Shown here one piece after another: positions 25,017 through 33,092 of a stretch of 64,000 nucleotides of DNA. The stretch comes from Pyrinomonadaceae bacterium. GTDB lineage: Bacteria; Acidobacteriota; Blastocatellia; Pyrinomonadales; Pyrinomonadaceae. Position numbers and translations under genes: made by a program. The stretch covers positions 20,700-84,699 of the forward strand of contig JAVEDE010000060.1 in the NCBI GenBank assembly GCA_030841105.1, given 5' to 3'. A model generated the notes under the pieces. That model saw nothing but the letters and a program-made list of their open reading frames with translations. It made no database searches and was not told where the DNA came from. Position 1 is the first letter of the stretch. Every line of letters starts with the position of its first letter.

Positions 25017-27563
25017 TTAATTGATGGCCGTCGTGGCGAGTTCGCCCGTGGGAGTTTCGACGATGGAGAGGGAGGTGGCCGAACCGGTGTGGCGGCGGCG
25101 TAGTTTGTGGTCGGACTTGACAGAGTACATGGCCTGATCGGCGGCGATGAGCAGTTGGTTGAGCGTCTCGCCGTCCGTGCCGAAACGCGCCGCGCCGACG
25201 CTGATGCCGACGCGCGCGCGCTTGTCGGGCGGGACGTGCAGAGACAGCCCGCGGATGGCCGTCTCGATGCGCCCGCACAAATCGTCGGCCTGCGCGCGGG
25301 GCAGGTCTTGCACGACGGCGACGAACTCGTCGCCCGCGTAGCGCGCGAGGAAATCATACTCGCGCAGTTGCGCGCTCAACACGCGCGCCACCTCGCGCAG
25401 CATTTGATCGCCCGTGCTGTGGCCGTAGGTGTCGTTAACCGATTTGAACTCGTCGAGGTCGAGCATGACGACTTGAAAGGACGTGCCGTTGCGACGCGCG
25501 CGGGCTTCCTCTTCAGCGAAGCGTATGTGGAGTGCGCGCGCGTTCGGCAGATTCGTCAGCGGATCGGTGAGGGCGTTCGATTCGGCCTCGGCATGATGGA
25601 GAGCGTTGGAGAAGGCGTCGGAGGCAAGGCGCGCGACGGTGTCGAGCAGGTGCAGGTGATCGTCCGTGTAATGATCCGGTTGGAGCGAATAGACTGCGAG
25701 CACGCCGAGCAGGCGTTCGTCTTTGACGAGCGGTAGCGCAATCATGGAGCGATACGGTTCAGCCTCCGTCAACGCGAGGGCGGCGAAATCGAGCATCGGG
25801 TCGAACCCGGCGGCGGGGCGTCGGTTGGCGATGACGAACCCGATCACGCCCTCGCCCGGCGCGACGCAGTGGCCGCGCAGCGCTTCGGCGTTGAGGCCGC
25901 TGACGTGCGCGACGGTCGCGTAGTTCTTCAACTCGTCGAAGAGATAGACGGCGCAGGTGTCGAACGGAACCATGTGGCCGACCTTGTTGACGAGAATCTG
26001 GCTGCGGTCTTCCATGTCGAGCGACGCGCCGAAGGTGCTCGCGATTTCGTAGAGCGCGTACACCTCGCGGTGCGCGCTCTTGATCTGTTCGAGGTAGGCG
26101 GGCACGGCGAACTGTTTCGGGTTGAGCGGCGGCGCGGCGGACGTGTGAGCGGCGTTGGCGTGCGAGCCGCTCGCTTCGACAAGTGCGCGCGGCTCGGCCT
26201 CGCGGCTCGTGAAGCCGTGCTGGTCGAGTCCGAGTTCGACGATCTCAGCCTCGAACTCCGGCAGGTGCTTGAGAAAAAGTTCGACGACTTTCGGATCGAA
26301 GTGCGTGCCCGCGCCGCGCAGGAGCATCGCGCTCGCCTCCTCGCGCGTCATGCCGCGGCGATAGGGGCGATCCTCGCGCACCGAGTCGAAGCAATCAACC
26401 ACGGCGAAGATGCGCGCCGTCCACGGTATCTCTTCGCCGCGCAGGCCATCCGGGTAGCCGAGGCCGTCCCAGCGTTCGTGGTGCGAGCGCACGATGGGAA
26501 CAACCGGGTAGGGATAATCAATGCGTTCGAGGATGCTCGCGCCGACGATGGTGTGAACCTTCATGCGCTCAAACTCGGCCGTCGTCAGCTTGCCCGGCTT
26601 GTTCAGGATGTGATCGGGCACGGCGAGTTTGCCGATGTCGTGCAGCATCGCGCCCGCACGCAGCGCCTCGATCTCGCTGCGGGTGAGGCGGAGCATTTCG
26701 CCGAGCCGCGCCGCGTAGAGTTGCACGCGCCGGACGTGGCAGTGGGTCGTTTGATCTTTGGCGTCAATCGCCGTGGCGAGGGCTTCGACGGTGGCGAGGT
26801 GAAGTCGCGCGAGTTCGGCCGTCTCGCGCGACTTCTCGTTCATGCGCTCGAAGTAAATTTTGTAAGTGGCGAACGTCGCGCCGATGACGGGGACGCTGAG
26901 TAGCACGTAGATGAGTCCGAAGTTCTGCATCGCCTGATAGAGCAGCGCGGTGACGATGGCCGAGGCGAAGAACGTGCACGAAGTCCAGAGGTAGCCGTCG
27001 CGCCAGAACTTCCAGATCGAACTGCCGCCCTTGAGCGCGTGTAGAGTGCCGATGAGCACGCCGTTGAACAGGTATTGCAGGAGCGCCATCACGACGAGCG
27101 GCACGAGCAGTTGCTCGAACGTCAGCCGCGACATGCCGACGGGCTGGCGCGCGACGCCCGCGTAAGAGTCGAGCATGAAGTAGAAGGCGGTGGCCGAGAC
27201 GAGCACCGTTAGCGACATCGTGGCGGGCGCGGCGATCCAACTCGGCGCGCGGCGTGAGGTGCAGAGCGAACTGACGAGCGCGCCCGTCGCGCCGAGCGCG
27301 AGGGCGGCGGGCACGCCGAGCAGGATCGCGCCGAGGAAGATGAAGGCGTCGCCCGCCGTGATGCTGGCCGACGTGTTGGGGATGCGGATGGGGAGAGAGC
27401 TTGAGATGACGACGAAACTCGCGAGCGCGAGAAACTGTAGCCCTTGCGTCTGGGTGAACGAGAGACACTGCGACAGCGCCCACGCGACGATGAGCGCGCC
27501 CGCCGAGACGAGCGCGACCCAGTAGACTTTCGCCGCGCGGCTGTAGCCCGACATGTCAATCAT
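25017..27563 (-). CDS. Membrane-bound HD-GYP/GAF/GGDEF c-di-GMP signalling protein
   Basis: An 848-residue protein. Six to eight hydrophobic segments fill the first 240 residues (MASE-like sensor). The HD-GYP phosphodiesterase follows: His-Asp at about 308 in GAMLHDIGKL, then SHHERWDGLGYPDG with the GYP signature. A GAF domain comes next (GHMVPFDTCAVYLF, GEGVIGFV). The GGDEF domain at the end has LREYDFLARYAGDEF: an AGDEF active site with an RxxD inhibitory site five residues upstream. Both synthesis and breakdown of c-di-GMP are thus encoded. ATG 27563 is chosen because AAGGAC precedes it. The local PilZ gene (31543-31968) is a possible reader. Confidence 0.9.
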   Translation of the reverse strand: MIDMSGYSRAAKVYWVALVSAGALIVAWALSQCLSFTQTQGLQFLALASFVVISSSLPIRIPNTSASITAGDAFIFLGAILLGVPAALALGATGALVSSLCTSRRAPSWIAAPATMSLTVLVSATAFYFMLDSYAGVARQPVGMSRLTFEQLLVPLVVMALLQYLFNGVLIGTLHALKGGSSIWKFWRDGYLWTSCTFFASAIVTALLYQAMQNFGLIYVLLSVPVIGATFATYKIYFERMNEKSRETAELARLHLATVEALATAIDAKDQTTHCHVRRVQLYAARLGEMLRLTRSEIEALRAGAMLHDIGKLAVPDHILNKPGKLTTAEFERMKVHTIVGASILERIDYPYPVVPIVRSHHERWDGLGYPDGLRGEEIPWTARIFAVVDCFDSVREDRPYRRGMTREEASAMLLRGAGTHFDPKVVELFLKHLPEFEAEIVELGLDQHGFTSREAEPRALVEASGSHANAAHTSAAPPLNPKQFAVPAYLEQIKSAHREVYALYEIASTFGASLDMEDRSQILVNKVGHMVPFDTCAVYLFDELKNYATVAHVSGLNAEALRGHCVAPGEGVIGFVIANRRPAAGFDPMLDFAALALTEAEPYRSMIALPLVKDERLLGVLAVYSLQPDHYTDDHLHLLDTVARLASDAFSNALHHAEAESNALTDPLTNLPNARALHIRFAEEEARARRNGTSFQVVMLDLDEFKSVNDTYGHSTGDQMLREVARVLSAQLREYDFLARYAGDEFVAVVQDLPRAQADDLCGRIETAIRGLSLHVPPDKRARVGISVGAARFGTDGETLNQLLIAADQAMYSVKSDHKLRRRHTGSATSLSIVETPTGELATTAIN

Positions 27564-27663
27564 TCTCGATTCGTCCTTTGCACGCTGGAGTGTCCGCGAC
27601 TGCTGGTCTATCAAGAGGCTGCAAGATTCGTTTTCGCCCCAATTTGCGACCGACCTTGAAAAG

Positions 27664-27935
27664 CCCGCCGCCGGAGACGATTGACGGGAGCAAATCGTCT
27701 ACTGTCTCCGGCGACGGCTTGGGCAAGCGGCGAGTGCGTGGCACTCACTCGCCGCGTCAGGGGTGAGAATCTCGTCCGTCTTCCGGGTCGCGCTGCTTGC
27801 GGCGCGCTGCGGTCGAAACTCTCTTCGAGAGCGCTTCCGTCGCGACCCGTCGGGTTGTCAAAAGTGGTGCGGCCGTTCGGACTCCGTGCGGAGAGTCCGA
27901 AGAAGCGCGTTAACGCTTCCAGCCGCACCCACCCT
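27664..27935. repeat. Cluster of nested inverted repeats in a 740-bp gene-free region
   Basis: Several stems occur close together. GCCGGAGAC faces GTCTCCGGC, with AGACGATT/AATCGTCT nested inside. CGGCGAGTG faces CACTCGCCG (27728-27754). CTCTC-TTC-GAGAG, CGGACTC/GAGTCCG and GAAGCG/CGCTTC follow. The whole stretch 27564-28215 lacks a convincing gene: the frames present have no family resemblance, compete on both strands and carry no ribosome site. It may be a decayed repetitive element or a structured RNA locus. Confidence 0.5.
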
Positions 27936-28215
27936 CTAAACAAGCCGCGTGCCGCACGGACACACGAGACAAACACGCCGCAAAACTCGCCAAAGCGCGA
28001 CGCCCCGCGCCTCGATTGAAAACTGGAAGTTACTCCGACACGATTTCCCGTCAACCTGACGCGTCATGCTGACGCCAACGTCGCGCCCTGACCGAAGCGC
28101 ACACTCATTAGTGCCTCGCCCCATACAACCGCGCGCCTAGTTCCAGTTTTTTCATTCCCCGCGACACAACGCACGTTTGACAACCTTCATCCCGCTGTCG
28201 CACTCTCAAAAAACA

Positions 28216-28300
28216 GTGACGAGTGACAGGTGACGAGCGACGAGCCGGAACAAGTTTCCGGTTTTCAACTTGTCACCTGCCACCCGTCACTCGTCACTAT
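28216..28300. repeat. GTGACAA heptamer palindrome
   Basis: GTGACGAGTGACAGGTGACG left arm and TTGTCAC/CCGTCAC/TCGTCAC right arm, ending CTATTCTT before ATG 28305. Confidence 0.85.
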
Positions 28301-28304
28301 TCTT

Positions 28305-29651
28305 ATGTCCGTCGGCTATCTCGAATTGCTGCGTGAGAATCGCGGCTTCCGGCAACTGTGGCTCGGTCAGGTGGTGAGCCAACTCGGCGACTGGTTCGAC
28401 ACCATCGCCGTGATGACGCTCGTCTTGAACTTGACGGGTTCGGGGCGCGACGTGGGACTCATCATGGTGGCGCGCTTCCTGCCGAGCGTCGTCGTCGGGC
28501 CGCTCTCCGGCGTCGTCGCGGACAGGTTCAACCGGCGCACGATCATGATCGTGTCCGACGTGTTGCGCGCCGTCGTCGTGCTCGGCTTCCTGTTCGTGCG
28601 CCGACCGGATCAAATCTGGCTCATCTACGCGCTGACCGTTTTGCAACTCACCTTCTCGACTTTCTTCGAGCCGGCGAAGTCTGCGGCCATCCCTTCCATC
28701 GTCGCGGAGCGCGAACTCATCTCGGCCAACGCCATTGCCTCGGTCACTTGGTCGGCCATGCTCACGCTCGGCGCGGTGGCGGGCGGGCTGGTGACGGGTT
28801 GGTTCGGCACGGACGCCGCCTTCGTCGTTGACTCGGCGACTTACATCGTCTCGGCCGCGCTCGTCTGGAGCGTGCGCTTTCCGCGCCGCCCGACGCGCGA
28901 GAAGACGCGGCTCACGCTTGCGAAAGCGCTCGGCATTACCGACACGCTCGAAGGCATCCGCTACGTGCGGACACGGCCGCGCGTGCTCGCGCTGATGGCG
29001 GTGAAGCCCGCGTGGGGTCTGGGCGGCGGCATCCTCGCGCTGCTCGCGGTCTTCGGCGAAAAGATTTTCCCCGTCGGGCCGAGCGCGGCCACAGGCATCG
29101 GCGTGCTCTACGCCGCGCGCGGCATCGGCACGGCCATCGGCCCGGTCTTCGCGCGTCGCCTCGCGGGCGAATCGCGCGCACGCATGCAGACCATCATCGG
29201 CCTCTCGTTCCTCGTCGGCGGCGTCTTCTACGCGGCCTTCGGCGGCGCGACCAACTACGCCCTCGCGCTCGTGATGCTGGCCGTCGCGCACATGGGCGGC
29301 AGCATCCTCTGGGTCTTCTCCACGGTGCTGTTGCAGCAGGGCGTCGAGGACAACTTTCGCGGGCGCGTCTTCGCCGCCGAACTCGCCCTGCTCACGCTGA
29401 CGATGGCCGCCTCCAACTACCTCGTCGGCGAACTGCTCGACCGCTTCAACTTCCCGCCGCGCGTCGTCACCATCGGCATCGGCATCCTCTTCCTGTTGCC
29501 CGGCCTCCTCTGGTTCGCCACCGCGCGCTGGTGGAATCGCGAGCGCACGACAACGCCGCACGCGCAGACGACTCAAGCGGGCGAGCCTCCCGTCACGAGC
29601 GACGCCGCGCTGCGCGACGCCGCCACGAAGATTCACCTCTCAAGCGATTAA
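28305..29651 (+). CDS. MFS transporter, EntS/multidrug-exporter type
   Basis: A 448-residue membrane protein with about 12 hydrophobic segments. The N-terminus LLRENRGFRQLWLGQVVSQLGDWFDTIAV and the loop 2-3 motif GVVADRFNRRTIMIVSDVLRA are typical of the EntS-like MFS subfamily. NFRGRVFAAELALLTLTM in the second half matches the symmetric loop. Substrate unknown; siderophore or drug export is the family norm. ATG 28305 follows the repeat arm directly; an upstream in-frame start would translate the repeat. Confidence 0.88.
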   Translation: MSVGYLELLRENRGFRQLWLGQVVSQLGDWFDTIAVMTLVLNLTGSGRDVGLIMVARFLPSVVVGPLSGVVADRFNRRTIMIVSDVLRAVVVLGFLFVRRPDQIWLIYALTVLQLTFSTFFEPAKSAAIPSIVAERELISANAIASVTWSAMLTLGAVAGGLVTGWFGTDAAFVVDSATYIVSAALVWSVRFPRRPTREKTRLTLAKALGITDTLEGIRYVRTRPRVLALMAVKPAWGLGGGILALLAVFGEKIFPVGPSAATGIGVLYAARGIGTAIGPVFARRLAGESRARMQTIIGLSFLVGGVFYAAFGGATNYALALVMLAVAHMGGSILWVFSTVLLQQGVEDNFRGRVFAAELALLTLTMAASNYLVGELLDRFNFPPRVVTIGIGILFLLPGLLWFATARWWNRERTTTPHAQTTQAGEPPVTSDAALRDAATKIHLSSD

Positions 29652-29710
29652 CAAACCGCGCGGCTTTCAACTATGATCGTTCCCTGGTCGAAGCAAAGGA
29701 GACTTCCACA

Positions 29711-30502
29711 ATGGATTTCGGTTTAACTAACCGCGTCGCGCTCGTCGCGGCGGCGAGCAAGGGGATCGGTTTCGCGGCGGCGCGCGAGTTGGCGCGCGAG
29801 GGTGCGCGCGTGTTTTTGTGTTCGCGCGACGAGGAACGCGCACGCGAGGCCTCGCGGCAGATCGCGGAAGAGACGGGAACGGAGTGCGTCGGCATGCGCG
29901 CCGACGTGACGGACGACGCGGACGCGCGTGCGTTCGTCGAACTGGCGCGCGAACGTGCGGGGCGCGTGGACATCCTCGTCACGAACGCGGGCGGCCCGCC
30001 CTCTGCGACGTTCGAAAGCGCGGACTTGGAGATGTATCGCCGCGCCTTTGAACTGAACGCGCTCTCGGCGATCAGGCTGTCGCAGTTGGTCGTGCCCGCG
30101 ATGCGCGAGGCGCGTTGGGGTCGCGTCGTCAACGTCACTTCGATCTCGGTCAAGCAGCCTATCGAGGGGCTGCTGTTGTCGAACACCGTGCGCGCGGGTT
30201 TGACGGGTTGGGCCAAGACGCTCTCGGCGGAAGTCGCCGCCGACAATGTGACGGTCAACAACGTCGCGCCCGGCTACACTTTGACGGAGCGGCAGGACGA
30301 ACTCGCCGCCGCGCGCGCAGGGACGAGCGGCAAGTCGAAGGAAGAGTTGCTCGGGATGTGGGCGGCGCAAGTCCCGATGCGGCGGCTCGCCTCGGCGGAA
30401 GAGATCGCGGCGGCAATTGCCTTCCTCGCTTCGGAGCGCGCGTCGTACATCACGGGCGTCACCTTGCAGGTGGACGGCGGCTGGGTGCGCGGGCTGTTTT
30501 AG
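29711..30502 (+). CDS. SDR-family protein lacking the catalytic Tyr/Lys
   Basis: A 263-residue Rossmann protein starting 11 bases after AAAGGAG. It keeps the nucleotide motif AAASKGIG (13-20), TNAG near 91-94, Ser144 (NVTSIS) and the C-terminal TGVTLQVDGGW. Where YxxxK is expected (Ser+13) it has Ser157 and Arg161 in LLLSNTVRAGLTGW. It belongs to a divergent SDR branch that resembles 3-oxoacyl-ACP reductases in overall sequence, but canonical proton relay is not possible. It may bind NAD(P) for another reaction or for sensing. Confidence 0.85.
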   Translation: MDFGLTNRVALVAAASKGIGFAAARELAREGARVFLCSRDEERAREASRQIAEETGTECVGMRADVTDDADARAFVELARERAGRVDILVTNAGGPPSATFESADLEMYRRAFELNALSAIRLSQLVVPAMREARWGRVVNVTSISVKQPIEGLLLSNTVRAGLTGWAKTLSAEVAADNVTVNNVAPGYTLTERQDELAAARAGTSGKSKEELLGMWAAQVPMRRLASAEEIAAAIAFLASERASYITGVTLQVDGGWVRGLF

Positions 30503-30519
30503 ACCGGGGGTGAAGCGGG

Positions 30520-31173
30520 GTGGCGAACGAGGAGAACATCGTCGAGGCGAGCCGCGCGCGCGCGCTGGTCGGCGTCGCCGAACTCGACCACGCGGAGTGG
30601 GCGCGGGCGCGCCCCGTGCGACTCAAGCGTTACTGGTCGGGCGAGGCCGCGCCCTTCGCGCGACAGGCCGAGGCGCGTCTCATGTGGGACGAGCGAGGGT
30701 TGTCGGCGCGCTTCGTGTGCGAGCAGCGCGAGCCGCTCGTCGTGAGCGCGAGTCCCGAACGCGGTTGGAAGACCGTGGGGCTGTGGGATCGAGACGTGTG
30801 CGAGTTGTTCGTTGCGCCGCGAGCGGACGACCCCTCGCGTTACTTTGAATTTGAAGTCGCGCCGACGGGCGAATGGCTCGACCTCGCCTTGCGCGTGGGC
30901 GTGTTCGGGCGCGAGACCGACTGGGGATTTTATTCGGGGATGGAATCCGCGGCGCGCATCGCAGCCGATTCCGTGGCGGTGGCGATGCGCGTGCCGTGGG
31001 ACGCGTTCGGCGTCGGCGGCGCGCCGCGCGCGGGCGAGCGTTGGCGCGCGAATCTGTTTCGCTGCGTGGGCGCGGGCGAGACGCGCGGCTACGTCGCCTG
31101 GCAACCGACCCACGCGCCCGAGCCAAACTTCCACGTGCCGGAGAAATTCGGCTGGCTACACTTCGCAGACTAG
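30520..31173 (+). CDS. CBM9-like/DOMON-like carbohydrate-binding protein
   Basis: A 217-residue protein, GTG start 17 bases after the SDR stop. The central part has the family-9-like pattern: EARLMWDERGLSARFVCE, then LWDRDVCELFVAP, RYFEFEVAPTGEWLDL and GWKTVGLWDRD, ending ERWRANLFRC...AWQPTHAPEPNFHVPEKFG. No signal peptide is visible, which is odd for a sugar-binding module, so it may act inside the cell or be exported by other means. Probably co-transcribed with the SDR. Confidence 0.75.
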   Translation: MANEENIVEASRARALVGVAELDHAEWARARPVRLKRYWSGEAAPFARQAEARLMWDERGLSARFVCEQREPLVVSASPERGWKTVGLWDRDVCELFVAPRADDPSRYFEFEVAPTGEWLDLALRVGVFGRETDWGFYSGMESAARIAADSVAVAMRVPWDAFGVGGAPRAGERWRANLFRCVGAGETRGYVAWQPTHAPEPNFHVPEKFGWLHFAD

Positions 31174-31179
31174 CGCGGC

Positions 31180-31458
31180 TCACACCGCATCCGACGCTTG
31201 TCCGCCGCGCCCTTCGATGTAGCGTTCGACTAAAACTTCCAAACGATCAAGCCGCTCATCCGTGCGTGAGACGGCCGCGCGAAGCGACGCGTTGATCTCG
31301 CCCTGCGCTTCGATGTGGCGCGTCACGATCTGGATGAACTCCGTCTGCGTCTCCGCTTGTAGCCGGACGACCCTGTTCGTCTCCGCAACCTCAGATTCAA
31401 GACTCGCCTGACTCTGTAGGAGAAACTCAATCGCGCGTTCCATTTCTTCGCCCGTCAT
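31180..31458 (-). CDS. Small coiled-coil protein
   Basis: A 92-residue protein predicted to be one long helix: EMERAIEFLLQSQASLESEV, TRHIEAQGEINASLRAAVSR and RLDRLEVLVERYIEG have heptad-spaced Leu/Ile/Val. No known domain. It is tail-to-tail with the carbohydrate-binding gene, and its stop lies 6 bases from that gene's stop. Function unknown; similar small coiled-coil proteins are common in Acidobacteriota and Cyanobacteria. Confidence 0.65.
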   Translation of the reverse strand: MTGEEMERAIEFLLQSQASLESEVAETNRVVRLQAETQTEFIQIVTRHIEAQGEINASLRAAVSRTDERLDRLEVLVERYIEGRGGQASDAV

Positions 31459-31542
31459 AATTCATTATCCCCATTCATTATCCCCTAACCGTCTCCAAGG
31501 TGGGCTGCTTGTGAGTACCGTAAAGTAACGAGGCGAGGCGAG

Positions 31543-31968
31543 TCAAGATAGTTGGCGGAGGTAGTCTTCAAAGCGCGCGCGGTCGTCGTCGCTGAGGTCG
31601 GCGATGCGGACGCCGATGAGATAGCCGGAGGCCGCGCCTTCGCGTTCGAGTTGTTCGTAGCGCACGGGCGCGACGCGCATCTCGATTGTGCCGGAGGGGA
31701 GTTCGAGCAGGAGGTGGAGCTTCTGATCCGTGGCGGTGAGGTAGCGGTCGTTGATGCGGATGGCGGGAACGACGAGGCCGAGGCCGCTCGCGCTGAGGTC
31801 GGAGGTGTCGCCTTCGAGATAGGGCGCGTGTTCGAGTTGCTCGCGGCTCAACTTCGGGTCGAAGATCGAGACGCTAAAGTGTACGCCGCGGCGATAACGG
31901 CGCGCGTGGCGTCGGTTGCCGATCAAGACGCGCATGCGCGCGACCATGGAACGCATTAGTTCCGGCAT
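31543..31968 (-). CDS. PilZ domain protein
   Basis: A 141-residue protein with a basic N-terminal NRRHARRYRR that supplies the RxxxR c-di-GMP contact. It continues with the strand DTSDLSASGLGLVVP, matching the D/NxSxxG motif, and GYLIGVRIADLSDDDRARFEDYL at the end. These are the two binding motifs of PilZ domains. The HD-GYP/GGDEF protein 4 kb away is a possible source of its ligand. Its 5' side is next to a GGGTAAA repeat. Confidence 0.85.
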   Translation of the reverse strand: MPELMRSMVARMRVLIGNRRHARRYRRGVHFSVSIFDPKLSREQLEHAPYLEGDTSDLSASGLGLVVPAIRINDRYLTATDQKLHLLLELPSGTIEMRVAPVRYEQLEREGAASGYLIGVRIADLSDDDRARFEDYLRQLS

Positions 31969-31977
31969 AAGGTTTTA

Positions 31978-32098
31978 AGAAGGGTAAAGGGGAAGGGTTA
32001 AAGGGTAAAGGAAAAGAAGCACGCCTATCCTGTGGTGCCTTTTATCCCTTCCCCTTTCCCCCTTCCCTTTACCCTTTGACTTATCATCTTGCCCTTCG
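31978..32098. repeat. GGGTAAA heptamer palindrome
   Basis: GGGTAAAGGGGAAGGGTTAA units face CCCTTTACC-type units. Second copy of the sub-family found at 8468-8572. It separates two minus-strand genes. Confidence 0.8.
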
Positions 32099-32100
32099 AC

Positions 32101-32964
32101 TTACTTCTTCGTCTGCGGGTTGAGCGGCTTGCCGCCCGTGTCCTTCTTCTGAATGCCCGCCTGATCCATGTGGTAAGAGAGCAAGCCGCTGCGGCCGTAG
32201 CGGGTGGGTTCGGCGTTGACGCGGTAACTTTCGCCGTCCTTGCCGACGGTGATCTGGAACGTGTAGCCGAGTGTGCGCGCGCTCTCGACATCTTCACGCA
32301 GCGCGGGTTTGCCGTTGAGCAGCGCGGGCATGTCGGCGAACCGCCCGCCGTTCAGCGCGCTGTAGCCCGCCTCGGCGTTCGCCAGTTTCAGCAGCAACGC
32401 CTCCACCTCTGTGTGGTGCGTCTCGATGCGCGCCTTGAGGAAAAACTCTTTGCCGTCGCGCTTGACGATCTCCTGATTCTCGGCGTCGCCGAAAATCCAC
32501 GCGCCGTCCGCCCCGCGCATCAACGTGATCGCCTCCAACTGCGCGTTCTCGCCGCCGACGCGCGCGAAGACCGTCGCCGTGTCGCCGCTGATCTGTTCGC
32601 CGCCAAACTCGATCTTCTCCGGCACAGCCCCGGCCAACTTTTCAAACTCCGGTTGCAACTCGGCGTACTCCTCCGCGCTCAAGCCTTCGAGAGCGGGCTT
32701 GTAGATCGAGAGCGCGAAGGCTTCGCGGAAACGCCGCTCGCGCAACGCCTTGTAAAACTCTGTGACGGTCTGGATGGGCGTGCGCGCTTGTTGCGTGGTG
32801 TTCGCGGTCGGCGCGGTGGTCGGCGTCTGCGCGTGCGTAGTCGTCGAACTCGCGCCGACGAAACTCAGTGCGAGCAGTAGCGACAGTAGTTGTAGCAGGG
32901 ACAACGCCGTGACGGGCGACCGGGCGAAGCGCGCGCGCATGCGGCGAGGCATGGACTGTGGCAT
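32101..32964 (-). CDS. Exported protein with a DUF4878/NTF2-like and a pilin-like C-terminal region
   Basis: A 287-residue protein. Basic start then the hydrophobic SLLQLLSLLLALSFVGASS give a signal peptide. A Thr/Pro linker follows. Residues about 62-150 (TVTEFYKALRERRFREAFALS) look like an NTF2/DUF4878-type lipoprotein domain. The C-terminal part ALREDVESARTLGYTFQITV...YRVNAEPTRYGRSGLLSYHMDQAG resembles the exported pilin-like modules common in Acidobacteriota. No enzymatic motif is seen. Confidence 0.7.
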   Translation of the reverse strand: MPQSMPRRMRARFARSPVTALSLLQLLSLLLALSFVGASSTTTHAQTPTTAPTANTTQQARTPIQTVTEFYKALRERRFREAFALSIYKPALEGLSAEEYAELQPEFEKLAGAVPEKIEFGGEQISGDTATVFARVGGENAQLEAITLMRGADGAWIFGDAENQEIVKRDGKEFFLKARIETHHTEVEALLLKLANAEAGYSALNGGRFADMPALLNGKPALREDVESARTLGYTFQITVGKDGESYRVNAEPTRYGRSGLLSYHMDQAGIQKKDTGGKPLNPQTKK

Positions 32965-33092
32965 GTCGGGTATTTCCTTCGGACGGATGAAATTTGTGCG
33001 GCGCGTTCGCGGGGCGACTGAACTAAAGTCGCGCGCGAGCGCGCCGCACTTGATACGGGAACGGGGGAGACTATCGCGTCTGACGATCTCGC

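Noticed and set aside
27611..28054. Overlapping frames of 112-147 codons on both strands
   Set aside because: Composition follows the local palindromes, there is no ribosome site, and no family pattern is visible.
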